The position numbers and the translations under genes are program-made. From positions 1 through 48,554 of the forward strand of contig CAICTM010000791.1 of NCBI GenBank assembly GCA_903772945.1: a stretch of 48,554 nucleotides of DNA, read 5' to 3'. Below are positions 10,980 through 20,374 of the stretch, piece by piece. How positions within the stretch are numbered: the stretch's first letter is position 1; each line of letters begins with the position of its first letter. The stretch comes from Seminavis robusta (Eukaryota; Bacillariophyta; Bacillariophyceae; Naviculales; Naviculaceae). The notes beneath the pieces are model-generated. The model saw only the letters and a program-made list of their open reading frames with translations, was not told the origin of the DNA and made no database searches.

Positions 10980-11883
10980 GAGTTGTTGTCTATTGTGGAA
11001 ACTCTGAACGAATTCCGCGACCATCTACGTGGCTTGCAAAAGCGCATGTCAGTACTTTTTGAAGTTTGCAAGTGTCCTGGAGGAGTTGGGATTCAAGTCA
11101 TGTCCGAGTCGGCTTTGCTTCCGACACCAGTCGTAGAGACACCGAAGTGCCTTGGCATCATTCCTTTGCGGGCATGTTGTGGAGATTGGAAGATGACAAC
11201 GACGTGTCATGGCATCATTGTTTTGCGGGCATGTTGGGAGATTGGAAGATAACACGGAGGCGTGCATTGTGCACATTGAAGCTTCGGACGTGACTGCTCC
11301 TTTGGAAATTCGGGAGCACGGCGTTCATTTTGGTTGTGGGCATTGATGAAGCGCACCTGTTCTCTGTCGCGACCATTCTGAAAAGACGCAGGGCACTAGG
11401 CTTCGTTCTTCAGCCGCAGTACGATGCAGCTAGTCTACTACCATGGATCTAGCGAGAATGGCGTCTTGCACAACACGAGGAAATGTCTACTTTCTGCTAC
11501 CTTCTCATTTGGGGAGGTTGTTCCAATGGAACATGGGAAACCAAGCAATCCTCACTACACCATTGGGAGCATTGGTGGTTGAATTCGGGATTAATGTTAC
11601 AGCATTGGGTGTGCGAAACCAACTTCTCATTTTCTGCCCCTTTCCCAATTCAGCATTAGTCGGGAGCATAATCGTGACGCTGATGGAGACGCTTGAACTA
11701 CTACCAAAAGAGATTGGCGTCTTGATGGCTTTCAAAAGAGGTTGGATGATCTGGAGCGGCTCGATGCGGCTGAATTGCTTTGGGTTAGGGAGTTGTGATG
11801 ATCGCGTGCTTGTCATTTTTCTGCCACAAGGACTCATGTGTCTCCCGAAAGAAATCGAAGCTCAACTCGGCTCGGAATATTGA
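10980..11883 (+). pseudogene. Probable relic of a leucine-rich-repeat gene
   Basis: The stretch holds LRR-like fragments in shifting frames. At 11154-11270 two copies of a 57-bp unit read as ...FAGMLWRLED / CFAGMLGDWK, the phase of an LRR helix followed by the next strand. Farther on, 11443-11883 is open for 146 codons and contains LLPSHLGRL, TPLGALV, ELLPKEIGVL and LPKEIEAQLG, close to the LP-x-x-[IL]-G-x-L pattern of ribosomal-type LRRs, but the Leu/Asn positions between them are eroded. I read it as a decayed gene rather than a working one. The frame changes and missing consensus leaves make the family call tentative. Confidence 0.35.
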
Positions 11884-12159
11884 GTCAAGACCTTGCGCAT
11901 GTGTGCTACTGCCCGAACGAGAAAGCGCCATGAGGGGTACCGACGAACCGAGACAGATGTGAAAGATTTGTATCCAGGCGTGCTCAGGACGGTCAGCGAA
12001 CAGCGGTAGGCTGCAAGGCGCACTGTGTGGAACCTGTCACTGTGGTCCAAAGGAAGGCAGAGTGGCACGAATCAGACAACGACAAGAGCAAAGCGACCGA
12101 ATATCGCAAGCGAGTTAATCCGGGCACGAAAGCCAGGCACAAAGGGCGAAGAAGACAAG

Positions 12160-12890
12160 ACTGCGCAACCAAGTGGTAACACCAACATTGACAGAGGATA
12201 CCACTATAGAAAGTGAAGGAAGTGGAGCTTGGCTCTTGGTGGGTGGCAGAGAAGTCAAGTGACAACAGCGAACTTGGCTGAGGATCCGCCAGAAGGGAAC
12301 GAAGCTCCAAGTATGCGAAGCAGAGAAGTCAAGTGGCGGCACTGAACTTGGCAGACGACCCAGCAGAAGTGAACGAAGTGGAGCTTGGCTGTAAATGTTC
12401 GAAGCGGAGAAGCCAAGTGGCAACACGAAACTTGGCAGAGGATACCGACAAAGTGAACGCAATGGAGCTTGGCCGCAACTGTTAACTTGGCAGAGGATAC
12501 CGACAAAGTGAACGCAGAGGAGCTTGGCCGCAACTGTTAACTTGGCAGAGGATACCGACAAAGTGAAAGCAGTGGAGCTTGGCCGCAACTGTTAACTTGG
12601 CAGAGGATACCGACAAAGTGAACGCAGTGGAGCTTGGCCGCAAATGTTCGAAGCGGAGAAGCCAAGTGACAACACGAAAACTTGGCCCAGTGACAACACG
12701 AAACTTGGCAGAGGATACCGACAAAGTGGAGCTTGGCCGCAAATGTTGGAAGCGATGAAGCCAAGTGACAACACGAAAACTTGGCCAAGGCACAACACGA
12801 AACTTGGCAGAGGATACCGACAAAGTGGAGCTTGGCTGCAAATGTTCGAAGCCGAGAAGCCAAGTGACAACACGACAAAGTGCAGGTGCC
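12160..12890. repeat. Minisatellite, 55-bp unit with degenerate flanks
   Basis: The core CTTGGCAGAGGATACCGACA starts at 12431, 12486, 12541 and 12596, exactly 55 bp apart, and again at 12704 and 12803. The unit contains GGAGCTTGGCCGCAA and a short gap. In the last two copies the unit is enlarged by an extra AAGCCAAGTGACAACACG block, giving 108- and 99-bp steps. Degenerate copies extend left to about 12160. Because 55 is not a multiple of 3, the array is open in several frames by chance, so the long minus-strand open frames here are not called as genes. A run of ten G lies just right of it (12911-12920). Confidence 0.9.
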
Positions 12891-13173
12891 GACCAAGACC
12901 AACCGACAAAGGGGGGGGGGTTCGAGTTTCTCTCAGCAAGAATCAGCCAAAGGCCAAAACTTCCCAAGCCTCACGACGGGGACGTGGAAACTCTTCGAGG
13001 CTCATAAACATCATCAGCAGAGGTGGTTTTCAGGTGTCACAGGCATTAACTAACAAAGTGGAGGACGTTCGGTCAGCACAGAGGCCTCCCTTAGCACAGG
13101 AACCACAAACCTGGCTGCCCTTCGCGTGACCCATCAATTGAACACACATGCAAGAATCCGCCACTAATTTTTT

Positions 13174-13350
13174 CTCGGACATCGCGGTCCACATACTAAT
13201 TTTTTCTCGGACATCGCGGTCCACATGGTGATGGAGTTTTTCTCGGACATCGCGGTCCACTGGAGTTTTTCTCGGACATCGCGGTCCACTGGAGTTTTTC
13301 TCGGACATATTGGCGGTCCACTGGAGTTTTTCTCGGACATCGCGGTCCAC
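13174..13350. repeat. Minisatellite, 29-36 bp unit (six copies)
   Basis: CTCGGACATCGCGGTCCAC begins at 13174, 13206, 13242, 13271, 13300 (with a 3-bp insertion, ATATTGG) and 13332. The copies are separated by a TTTTT-rich spacer, TGGAG in the tightest copies. A run of eleven G follows at 13365-13375, then two copies of a GACGAGCAAACAGG-like unit. Confidence 0.9.
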
Positions 13351-13429
13351 ATGAAGAAGGAGGAGGGGGGGGGGGACGAGACGAGCAAACAGGGGGTGAG
13401 ACGAGCAAACAGGAGACGAAGATATTTTG

Positions 13430-14190
13430 TCCTTGCTTCTCAGCCACAATACTTTGTCCTTGCTTCTCAGCCACAATATTTTGTACTTGCTTCTCAGCCA
13501 ATGCAAAGCAGACTACCCAGTGACAAGTTCGAGACGTTGCCATGTCAGGGGGAATTTTGTATTTGCTTCTCAGCCATGGATGTGGACAAGTTCGAGACGT
13601 TGCCATAGTCAGGGGGATATTTTGTGATTTGCTTCTCAGCCATGGATGTGGACAAGTTCGAGACGTTGCCATAGTCAGGGGGATATTTTGTGATTTGCTT
13701 CTCAGCCATGGATGTGGACAAGTTCGAGACGTTGCCATAGTCAGATGGGGATATTTTGTGATATGCTTCGCAGCCAAGATGTGGACAAGTTCGAGACGTT
13801 ACCATTGTCAAAAGATGGGGATATTTTGTGATTTGCTTCGCAGCCAAGAATGTGGACAAGTTCGAGACGTTACCATTGTCAAAAGATGGGGATATTTTGT
13901 GATTTGCTTCGCAGCCAAGAATGTGGACAAGTTCGAGACGTTACCATGGTCGATATTTTGTAATTGCTTCGCAGCCAACGATCCATGTCCCGAAGTTACG
14001 GACCGCTCGATATTTTGTGATTGCTTCGCAGCAACGATCCATGTCCCGAAGTTACGGACCGCTCGATATTTTGTAATTGCTTCGCAGCCAACGATCCATG
14101 TCCCGAAGTTACGGACCGCGGACAAGTTTGAGACGTTGCCATGGTCATAAGAAGATGATATTTTGTAATTGCTTCGCAGCCAAGGATCCA
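13430..14190. repeat. Composite minisatellite with shared TTTTGT...GCTTC(T/G)CAGCCA core
   Basis: About 13 copies of the core TATTTTGTGATTTGCTTCTC / GCAGCCA are embedded in units that change stepwise along the array. First come three ~25-bp units (about 13430-13500). Next are 66-bp units carrying GACAAGTTCGAGACGTTGCC plus ATAGTCAGGGGG (about 13525-13740). Then come 71-bp units with ACCATTGTCAAAAGATGGGG (starts at 13784, 13855 and 13926). Last are ~55-60-bp units with CGATCCATGTCCCGAAGTTA (about 13975-14200). The 66-bp unit preserves frame, so both strands stay open for long distances by repetition alone. Confidence 0.9.
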
Positions 14191-14413
14191 TTTCCCGAAG
14201 TTACGGATCCAGTTTGCTGGGTAGGTGATCCAACAGAAGCTCAAAAGTGGTCTTGACAAATGCTTGACGCCCATCGTATGAAGCCAAGTGGGACTTGCCG
14301 GTGTGAAGAAAAAGGGACAGATCCGAGTCATAATCCCTGTGCGCCTGCCCTGTACGTGCGCAACCGAAGTCAAGGTTCAATCATTTGTGAAGAGAAAAGG
14401 AGCTTGTGGAGAA

Positions 14414-16567
14414 TCATTCCTGGTAGGTGGGGCGCAGTGAGAAGAACTGCTTGTAACAGACCCGAGTTTGCTCCTGACCAGTAGCCAATCTTGCCGAGCG
14501 CCGAAGCGTTTGTTGTTGGGCTGCAAGACGCGGAGAACGCCGAAGCTGCGAAGCTGGGACTGGCTGCCGTCGTCTGCGGCGTACTGGTTCATCGACATGA
14601 GCTGGTTCCTCAATGGGAGCTGCATCATCAGCGAGATGATCGTCGTCGTCAGGAGCAAAAGGCACTCCATCAACATCAGCTGGAACCAAGGGGTCGTCAA
14701 TATCAGCCATGGGCGGAGGAGGAGGCGGTAGTCCAGCCGTCAGGTCGGGTGCTCCTCGAAATGCCAGGCGGGTAGGAAGATCCACAATCGTCTGGATGGT
14801 GGCACCAAGAAGAACAGTCATCTCCAGAGACAAAGATGCTGGGGTAGTGGCGCTGTTGGGAGCTGAGGGTGCTGGGAGAAGCAACGCATCAGAAAGACCC
14901 AATCCAGTTGTGGGAACTCGGGCAGCAGAGGAAGCTGGTGTCATCGCATGGGAAGATGAGCTGGCAGCAGTTGCATCTGCAGAGAAAGTGTCCCAGGAAA
15001 GCAAAGACCGCTGGAGAACACGGTTGCCTTGACAAGTCTGAGTGGCGACCACAATGTACCGGTTGTGCAAGAAAGCGGCCTTGACGGTGGTGGTTGTAGG
15101 TGGTGCACTAGCTGGCAAGAGCTGGGAGTTGTTGTTGTTGACCGGAACAATATCCATGGGCGGCCGAAGGAGAGGCAAAGCCCTTGGAATGGAAGGAAGT
15201 TCTCGGATGTCAATCAAGAGTGTCAATGTAGCAACATCCACGGCAGGTGGAGGAAGTGGAGGCAGAGCTGGACCAAAAGGGAGTCCTCGGCTCTTCACAG
15301 GCCGGCGGCATCGCACGAAGCGACGAAGGTTGCCATTGACAATAATATATTCCTGAGGCTGAGTTCGCGGACGGCGAACGGTCTGGCGACTGGATGCAGG
15401 GGCGGGATGGGTGCCTCTGACAAAGCGGCGAAGACAATCGTTGACAACAATGAAGGTTTGACGACGACTGGGCTCAGGAAGGGGGGCCTGCGGAGCCTGC
15501 GGAGCGGCAGGAGTAGGCCGAATGCATCGCTTGAAGCGGCGAAGATTGCCGTTCACGACAATGAATTCTTGTGGCTGGATTCTTGGACGACGGGCGGGTT
15601 GTTGGCTGGAAGCAGGGACCAGATGGCGTCCTCTGACAACGCGGCGAAGATGGCCGTTGACCAGAATGAATTTGTCATGAGGCTTGGCTTGCAATAGAAG
15701 CTTACCAAGCTCAGAAAGGGGAGCCCGCGGAGGGCGATGTGCTGTTACAAAGTATCTTAGCTGACCATTCACAATGATGAATTGCGGGTACTGGAGGGCT
15801 CGAACTTGTCCATCAATGTTGGGTTGCAATATCTCGCCAATGGGGAGTTCAAAGGGAGCATATAGATGACAACGGCGGGGTGGTACTCGGAGCGGGAGTA
15901 GCCAAAGGCCATGGAAGAACAAGTAGCGTGCCAATCGGATGAGAAGGTATCCAATGACAAGAGCAGCAGTAACAAGGATAGCAGCTTGAAGATAGATGTA
16001 GATTACAGGCAACAGGTTGTAGGACCCCAAGACGAGGGGACGGATGTGTTGCAGGTAGAAGGACTCGGGCAATGCAGTCAATAGGCACAAGAAGGTATCT
16101 TGATGGAAGAGTGCGCACGTTCGAGCAGCAAGGATGTACTGGGAACGAGCCGAGTCGTAGAGAGACTTCATCTTGATGTTGGCGGCGTCAAGGAGAGGAC
16201 GCATGCGATGGTAGAAGAAAGTCTCGGCCAAATCCACAAAGATGCAGCGGTACAAAGCAATGGACCGAGCAAGGGATTCTTCAGGCAGTTGGTAGTACTC
16301 CGAACAGATCCAATGAGATTCACTGTATTGATCGGCGATGAAGGAAGGAACCAGTCCATTTCCGCTCTCGAAGAGGGTAGGTAACACGGCCAAGGTAGAC
16401 AATGCAGGACGGGTAGGTTCCGAAGAGGTCATAGTCCATTTCCGCTCTCGAAGAGGGTAGGTGACACTGCCATGGTCGGCGATGTAGGACGGGTTGACCG
16501 TAGAGAAAAAGGAGGCGATGATGATAAAAAGGGTATAAAAAAAATTCATGATAAAGTATTGCTTCAT
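14414..16567 (-). CDS. Membrane protein with five beta-hairpin repeats and RRSxRLA tail (717 aa)
   Basis: This is one uninterrupted exon; I do not recognise the family. Residues 1-25 are a signal peptide or anchor (MNFFYTLFIIIASFF within it). Residues 26-183 are a possibly lumenal domain with several Cys and aromatic residues. Residues 184-212 are a strong transmembrane helix followed by Arg/His-rich sequence, so the rest is probably cytosolic. From 260 to 421 the motif FIVVNGNLRRFVRC recurs five times (about 15305-15790) as two short strands around an NG turn, separated by Pro/Arg linkers (RRPRTQPQE). Next come a Pro/Ala/Ser-rich low-complexity region, an acidic patch (about 622-660, DDDDHLADD), and a basic tail with LRRSPRLA and LRRSARLA (about 675-695). 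Met7 could be the start instead of Met1. An 80-bp duplication lies in the N-terminal coding part. Minisatellites flank the 3' side and a direct-repeat cluster the 5' side. Confidence 0.65.
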   Translation of the reverse strand: MKQYFIMNFFYTLFIIIASFFSTVNPSYIADHGSVTYPLRERKWTMTSSEPTRPALSTLAVLPTLFESGNGLVPSFIADQYSESHWICSEYYQLPEESLARSIALYRCIFVDLAETFFYHRMRPLLDAANIKMKSLYDSARSQYILAARTCALFHQDTFLCLLTALPESFYLQHIRPLVLGSYNLLPVIYIYLQAAILVTAALVIGYLLIRLARYLFFHGLWLLPLRVPPRRCHLYAPFELPIGEILQPNIDGQVRALQYPQFIIVNGQLRYFVTAHRPPRAPLSELGKLLLQAKPHDKFILVNGHLRRVVRGRHLVPASSQQPARRPRIQPQEFIVVNGNLRRFKRCIRPTPAAPQAPQAPLPEPSRRQTFIVVNDCLRRFVRGTHPAPASSRQTVRRPRTQPQEYIIVNGNLRRFVRCRRPVKSRGLPFGPALPPLPPPAVDVATLTLLIDIRELPSIPRALPLLRPPMDIVPVNNNNSQLLPASAPPTTTTVKAAFLHNRYIVVATQTCQGNRVLQRSLLSWDTFSADATAASSSSHAMTPASSAARVPTTGLGLSDALLLPAPSAPNSATTPASLSLEMTVLLGATIQTIVDLPTRLAFRGAPDLTAGLPPPPPPMADIDDPLVPADVDGVPFAPDDDDHLADDAAPIEEPAHVDEPVRRRRRQPVPASQLRRSPRLAAQQQTLRRSARLATGQEQTRVCYKQFFSLRPTYQE

Positions 16568-16765
16568 AATGAATAAAGTGAGCTTGGCAAGGTGCGAGTG
16601 TTTGTTGCTTGTTGGCTTGATGTTGCCGCATTCGCCAAAGTGAAACGGTTTTCAAAACTCAAACTTTTAAAATTAAACTACTGTTCGGGTATTGGGTCAT
16701 GCAGTGAATGCTAGCTAGCGCTACAGTAGTGTGTAATGTCGTTTTAAACTATCTAGCAACACTTT

Positions 16766-17057
16766 GATTTTGATGTTTGGAAAACGATCTGCGATAATGA
16801 TTATTGATTTTGATGTAGACGTAGTAGGGAAACGATCTGCGATTATTTTTGATTTTGATGTCGGACCCGTGCGCATTGTCGTGTTTTACTACCGGTACCG
16901 TCGCTAGCAACACTTTGATTTTGATGTTTGGGAAACGATCAGGATTTTGATTTTTGATGTTTGGGAAACGATCTGCGACGACCAAGATGAAGCGATGACT
17001 GGATTTTGATGTTTGGAAAACGATGGGACGTCAAGATTTTGATGTTTGGGAAACGAT
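16766..17057. repeat. Irregular direct repeats upstream of the 717-aa gene
   Basis: GATTTTGATGTTTGGGAAAC followed by GAT(CTGCGA) starts at 16766, 16917, 16949 (one extra T), 17002 and 17035. Shorter copies start at 16806 and 16851, retaining only the GATTTTGATG or GGGAAACGATCTGCGA half. Spacing is irregular (about 32-66 bp). The flank GCTAGCAACACTTT precedes the copies at 16766 and 16917, so a ~151-bp block was also duplicated. The cluster lies 0.2-0.5 kb upstream of the start at 16567 on the minus strand, where a promoter would be expected. Confidence 0.85.
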
Positions 17058-17440
17058 TTCTGTGATGACGATGACCAACATCAAACGACGATCATAATGA
17101 TTCAGGTTTCTTGATGTGACGACCTTGAAGATTTTGGTTTGAAAATAGTTTGAAACCTCGAACGAGTAGACTTTCAAAACTTCAATGTCTCGTTGGTTGT
17201 GCCTTTGGAAAGAGATGTCGACGATGGCGTGTGCGGTACGGCGGCAAGGGTAGCTTTCCATTCCGTGGCTTCGCTCCGCTGTGGATGGATTTGCTTCGTT
17301 CCTTCTTTCCTTCAATTCAAGTAAGTCTCTCCATGCAAAATGTCATGATATCGCCGTTGGCTAGCCAGCAGTACCCTTTCACGGCTTCCAGTTGATCCGT
17401 CCATTGACCCGTCGACATCTTGAAAATAGACGGTATCGCT

Positions 17441-17779
17441 TCTCATCTTGGTTGCTCTCTTCCACAATATCATAGCCGTCTGCTGACGCTCGGATTCATT
17501 CGCCATTAACCTGGGGTATATTGTATCCAGTGGGTATCCAGCCGATTTTCCCGTGGTGTCTACCAGACCTCTTATATCTGCTATCGTCCTAGCTAGCGAA
17601 CTCATCTTGGTCGCTCTCTTGCACAGTACGGTAGCCGTCTCCTGACTCTCGGATTCGCCATTAACCGTGGGTATACGGTAAACGTTCCAGCATCTCTTCT
17701 CAACCAGCCGATATTCCCGCGGTGTCTGCCAGACCTCTTGTCTCTGCTACAACGGTAGCTACCGGTAGCTAGCAAGCTC
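17441..17779. repeat. Diverged direct duplication of about 160-175 bp
   Basis: The segment from CTCATCTTGGTTGCTCTCTT (about 17442) to CTAGCTAGCGA (about 17600) is repeated from CTCATCTTGGTCGCTCTCTT (17601) to GCTAGCAAG (about 17779). Shared blocks in the same order include CATAGCCGTCT / GGTAGCCGTCT, CTCGGATTC, CGCCATTAACC, CAGCCGAT and a GTGTCT-CCAGACCTCTT block. The second copy carries a ~25-bp insertion. No coding sense is evident. Confidence 0.75.
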
Positions 17780-18285
17780 TTTTGCTGCTTGATGTCCCCT
17801 GTCCCCTTCTCACAGCGGTATCGTCGCCTGTTGGTTCTTATAGTGACGATTGAGATATGCTTCCCAATTTCTGTAACTGTCGTTGCTTTTGGTTGATGGC
17901 ACCTTTCTCGGAAGGCTAAAGATATCGCGACCATCCATCAATCGGGTTTTGCAAAAGATCTTTTGCACTTTCTCATTGTCAGCGGCTCCAACGTGGAACT
18001 TTCTTCCAGTAGACCTGAGTAGATGGCAGTACTGGGCCAAAGATACCTTGGTGTCTTCGGAAGCTTACGTACTTTCTTTTAGATTCTTCGACATCATCCG
18101 CCACCAACCAAATCACCAATCTAACAGCACTCTTCTTCACAAACCCATCACTCATCCATACTTTCTGAAGAAAATTAGCTGCCAGCAAGTCTCCAGATTA
18201 ACTAAACGGCTACCCAACCCATCAAACAACGCCTCACAATTTATCCCTTAGCCATCAGTCAGATACCCAAATTGAATTTTCTACC
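17780..18285. other. Region upstream of enolase
   Basis: No gene is called. Short overlapping frames on both strands lack recognisable motifs. The final ~200 bases are rich in A, C and T (CCACCAACCAAATCACC, CACTCTTCTTCACAAACCC), as in leader sequences of highly expressed diatom genes, so the enolase promoter and 5' leader probably lie here. Confidence 0.4.
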
Positions 18286-19891
18286 ATGGTCCGATTTTCC
18301 TCCTTTGCCCTTTGTGCCCTCTTGGCCACCGTCGGTGAGTGACTGATAATAATACTATCCTGTATTGCACGATGATGATTAATTGGAAAGGACAATGGCA
18401 AAATATATTATTGTACGCACCCTGCATCTCACCTCGTTTTTTCCAATACTCAAACAACCGTGCTACCTATCCCTTTTTTCAGATGCCTTTACCAACCCAT
18501 CCATGCCATCAGCAGCCCGTGTCGCCACTTCCTTGAACATGGGAGGTCCCTCGTCTTCGGCCAAAATTGAGTCGGTCAAGGCCCGAGAAATTTTGGATTC
18601 TCGTGGTAACCCCACCGTCGAAGTCGAACTCGGCATTAGTGATGGCCGTGTCTTTGTGGCCAGTGTCCCATCGGGTGCATCCACGGGAGCCTACGAAGCC
18701 GTCGAATTGCGAGATGGAGACAAGAACCGATACCTCGGAAAGGGCGTGTTGAAGGCCGTCGACAATGTCAACTCGGTTCTTGGGCCTGCCGTTCTGGGTA
18801 TGGATCCTGCCGCACAATCGGATATTGACAACAAAATGTTGGAAATTGATGGTACCGCCAACAAGGCCAACATGGGTGCCAATGCCATTTTGGGTGTTTC
18901 TTTGGCCGCCTCCAAGGCAGGAGCCGGTGCCCGCGGTGTTCCACTCTACCAGCATTATGCCGATTTGGCCGGAAATGATTTGAGCCAATATACCATGCCC
19001 GTCCCATGCTTCAATGTCATCAATGGAGGATCCCACGCCGGAAACAAGTTGGCTTTCCAAGAATACTTTGTCATCCCCACCGGTGCCAAATCCTTCTCGG
19101 AAGCCATGCAAATTGGATGTGAAGTCTACCACACCTTGGGAAAAATTATCAAGTCCAAGTTTGGTGGTGATGCTACTCTGATTGGAGACGAAGGTGGTTT
19201 TGCTCCTCCCTGTGACAACCGCGAGGGATGCGAACTCATCATGGAAGCCATTTCTCAAGCTGGATATGATGGCAAGTGCACCATCGGTCTCGATGTTGCC
19301 GCTTCCGAGTTCAAGGTCAAGGGACAAGATGGATATGATTTGGACTTCAAGTACGATGGAAATGTCATTACCGGAGAAGAACTTGGCAACCTTTACCAAT
19401 CCCTGGCCGCTGATTTCCCCATTGTCACTGTTGAGGATCCCTTTGATGAAGATGACTGGGAGAACTGGGCTGCTTTCACTGGAAAGAACGCAGACACATT
19501 CCAGGTTGTTGGAGATGATTTGACTGTCACCAACATTGAAAAGATTGAGCGTGCCATCAACGAAAAGTCATGCACTTGCCTCTTGTTGAAGGTCAACCAA
19601 ATTGGATCCATCACAGAATCTATCGCCGCCGTCACCAAGGCCAAGCAAGCTGGATGGGGTGTCATGACTTCTCACCGATCTGGAGAAACCGAAGATACCT
19701 ACATTGCCGATTTGGCCGTTGGTCTCTGCACTGGACAAATCAAGACTGGAGCTCCTTGCCGATCGGAACGTCTTGCCAAGTACAACCAATTGCTGCGAAT
19801 TGAGGAAGAGCTTGGTGCCTCCAACACTGTCTACGCTGGAGAGGGTTTCCGCACGACTGCTTGGATGGGCGAAGGTGCTCTCGTCAACTAA
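18286..19891 (+). CDS. ENO: Enolase with N-terminal signal/transit presequence (two exons)
   Basis: Enolase converts 2-phosphoglycerate to phosphoenolpyruvate. Exon 1 is 18286-18334. A 148-bp intron (GTGAGT...TTTCAG) follows, and exon 2 is 18483-19891, giving 485 aa. Exon 1 encodes a hydrophobic signal peptide ([16 protein letters not shown]) that joins in frame to [16 protein letters not shown], a Ser/Thr/Arg-bearing segment led by Phe. This bipartite form resembles diatom plastid presequences, although the motif is VDAF rather than ASAF. The mature enzyme is complete: [10 protein letters not shown] loop, GDEGGFAPP (catalytic Glu), metal ligands in [19 protein letters not shown] and GDDLTVTN, catalytic Lys in [10 protein letters not shown], and signature SHRSGETED plus [11 protein letters not shown]. 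An internal ATG in exon 2 (residue 24, MPSAAR) could yield a protein without the signal, so compartment rests on transcript start choice. Plastid location is inferred, enzyme identity is certain. Confidence 0.95.
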
Positions 19892-20374
19892 ATTTCAATC
19901 GAACCAACCAATGCTTCCATCATCTGAAATTCTTGATTGAGCCGAGCTAACGACGGTACTGATGACGGGATGATTGGACGTGTTGATAGTAGCCTGGCAT
20001 GAAAGGCTTCCTTCTCTTTTAAAGATGCATATAAAAGATACAAACCTAGATAAGCGAAGTCGTGCTAGCTAGTTGTTGTGAAGCGTTTGTCCGTGGACCA
20101 TCCTTGGACAACAACTTAAACCATGCATCTGCCATGCAGTACAGTTTCATAAGATCGTACTCCGTTTGATGGTTGGTACATTTCAATCCTTACAGTACAA
20201 TTACTAACACATGTTTCCTAGATCTGGCTTGATACCCAAACATACCGGTATCGAAGTTCTTCTGTCTTGTTCGTACAGATATTATGTAGTTGTAGCAATT
20301 ATTGCTCGAATACCCATGCCACCGGCCTGGGAGATTTGTTTTGATCTGGAAACAGACTCGACTTGACTCACTCC
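19892..20374. other. Intergenic stretch, convergent gene ends
   Basis: This is the shared downstream region of enolase (plus strand) and the first PB1 gene (minus strand). No open frame of note; a GCTAGCTAG element lies at about 20067. Confidence 0.45.

Noticed and set aside
12115..12967. Several 90-160-codon minus-strand frames with repeated peptides
   Set aside because: They are produced by the 55-bp tandem array, which is open in more than one frame; the peptide repeats only mirror the DNA repeats.
13030..14373. Repetitive open frames on both strands, up to 202 codons
   Set aside because: They follow the minisatellite units (including the 66-bp, frame-preserving unit) and show no protein-like conservation.
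14468..15697. Plus-strand frames of up to 222 codons opposite the 717-aa gene
   Set aside because: They are antisense shadows of a repeat-bearing, GC-rich coding region; only the minus strand gives a signal peptide, a membrane helix and coherent repeats.
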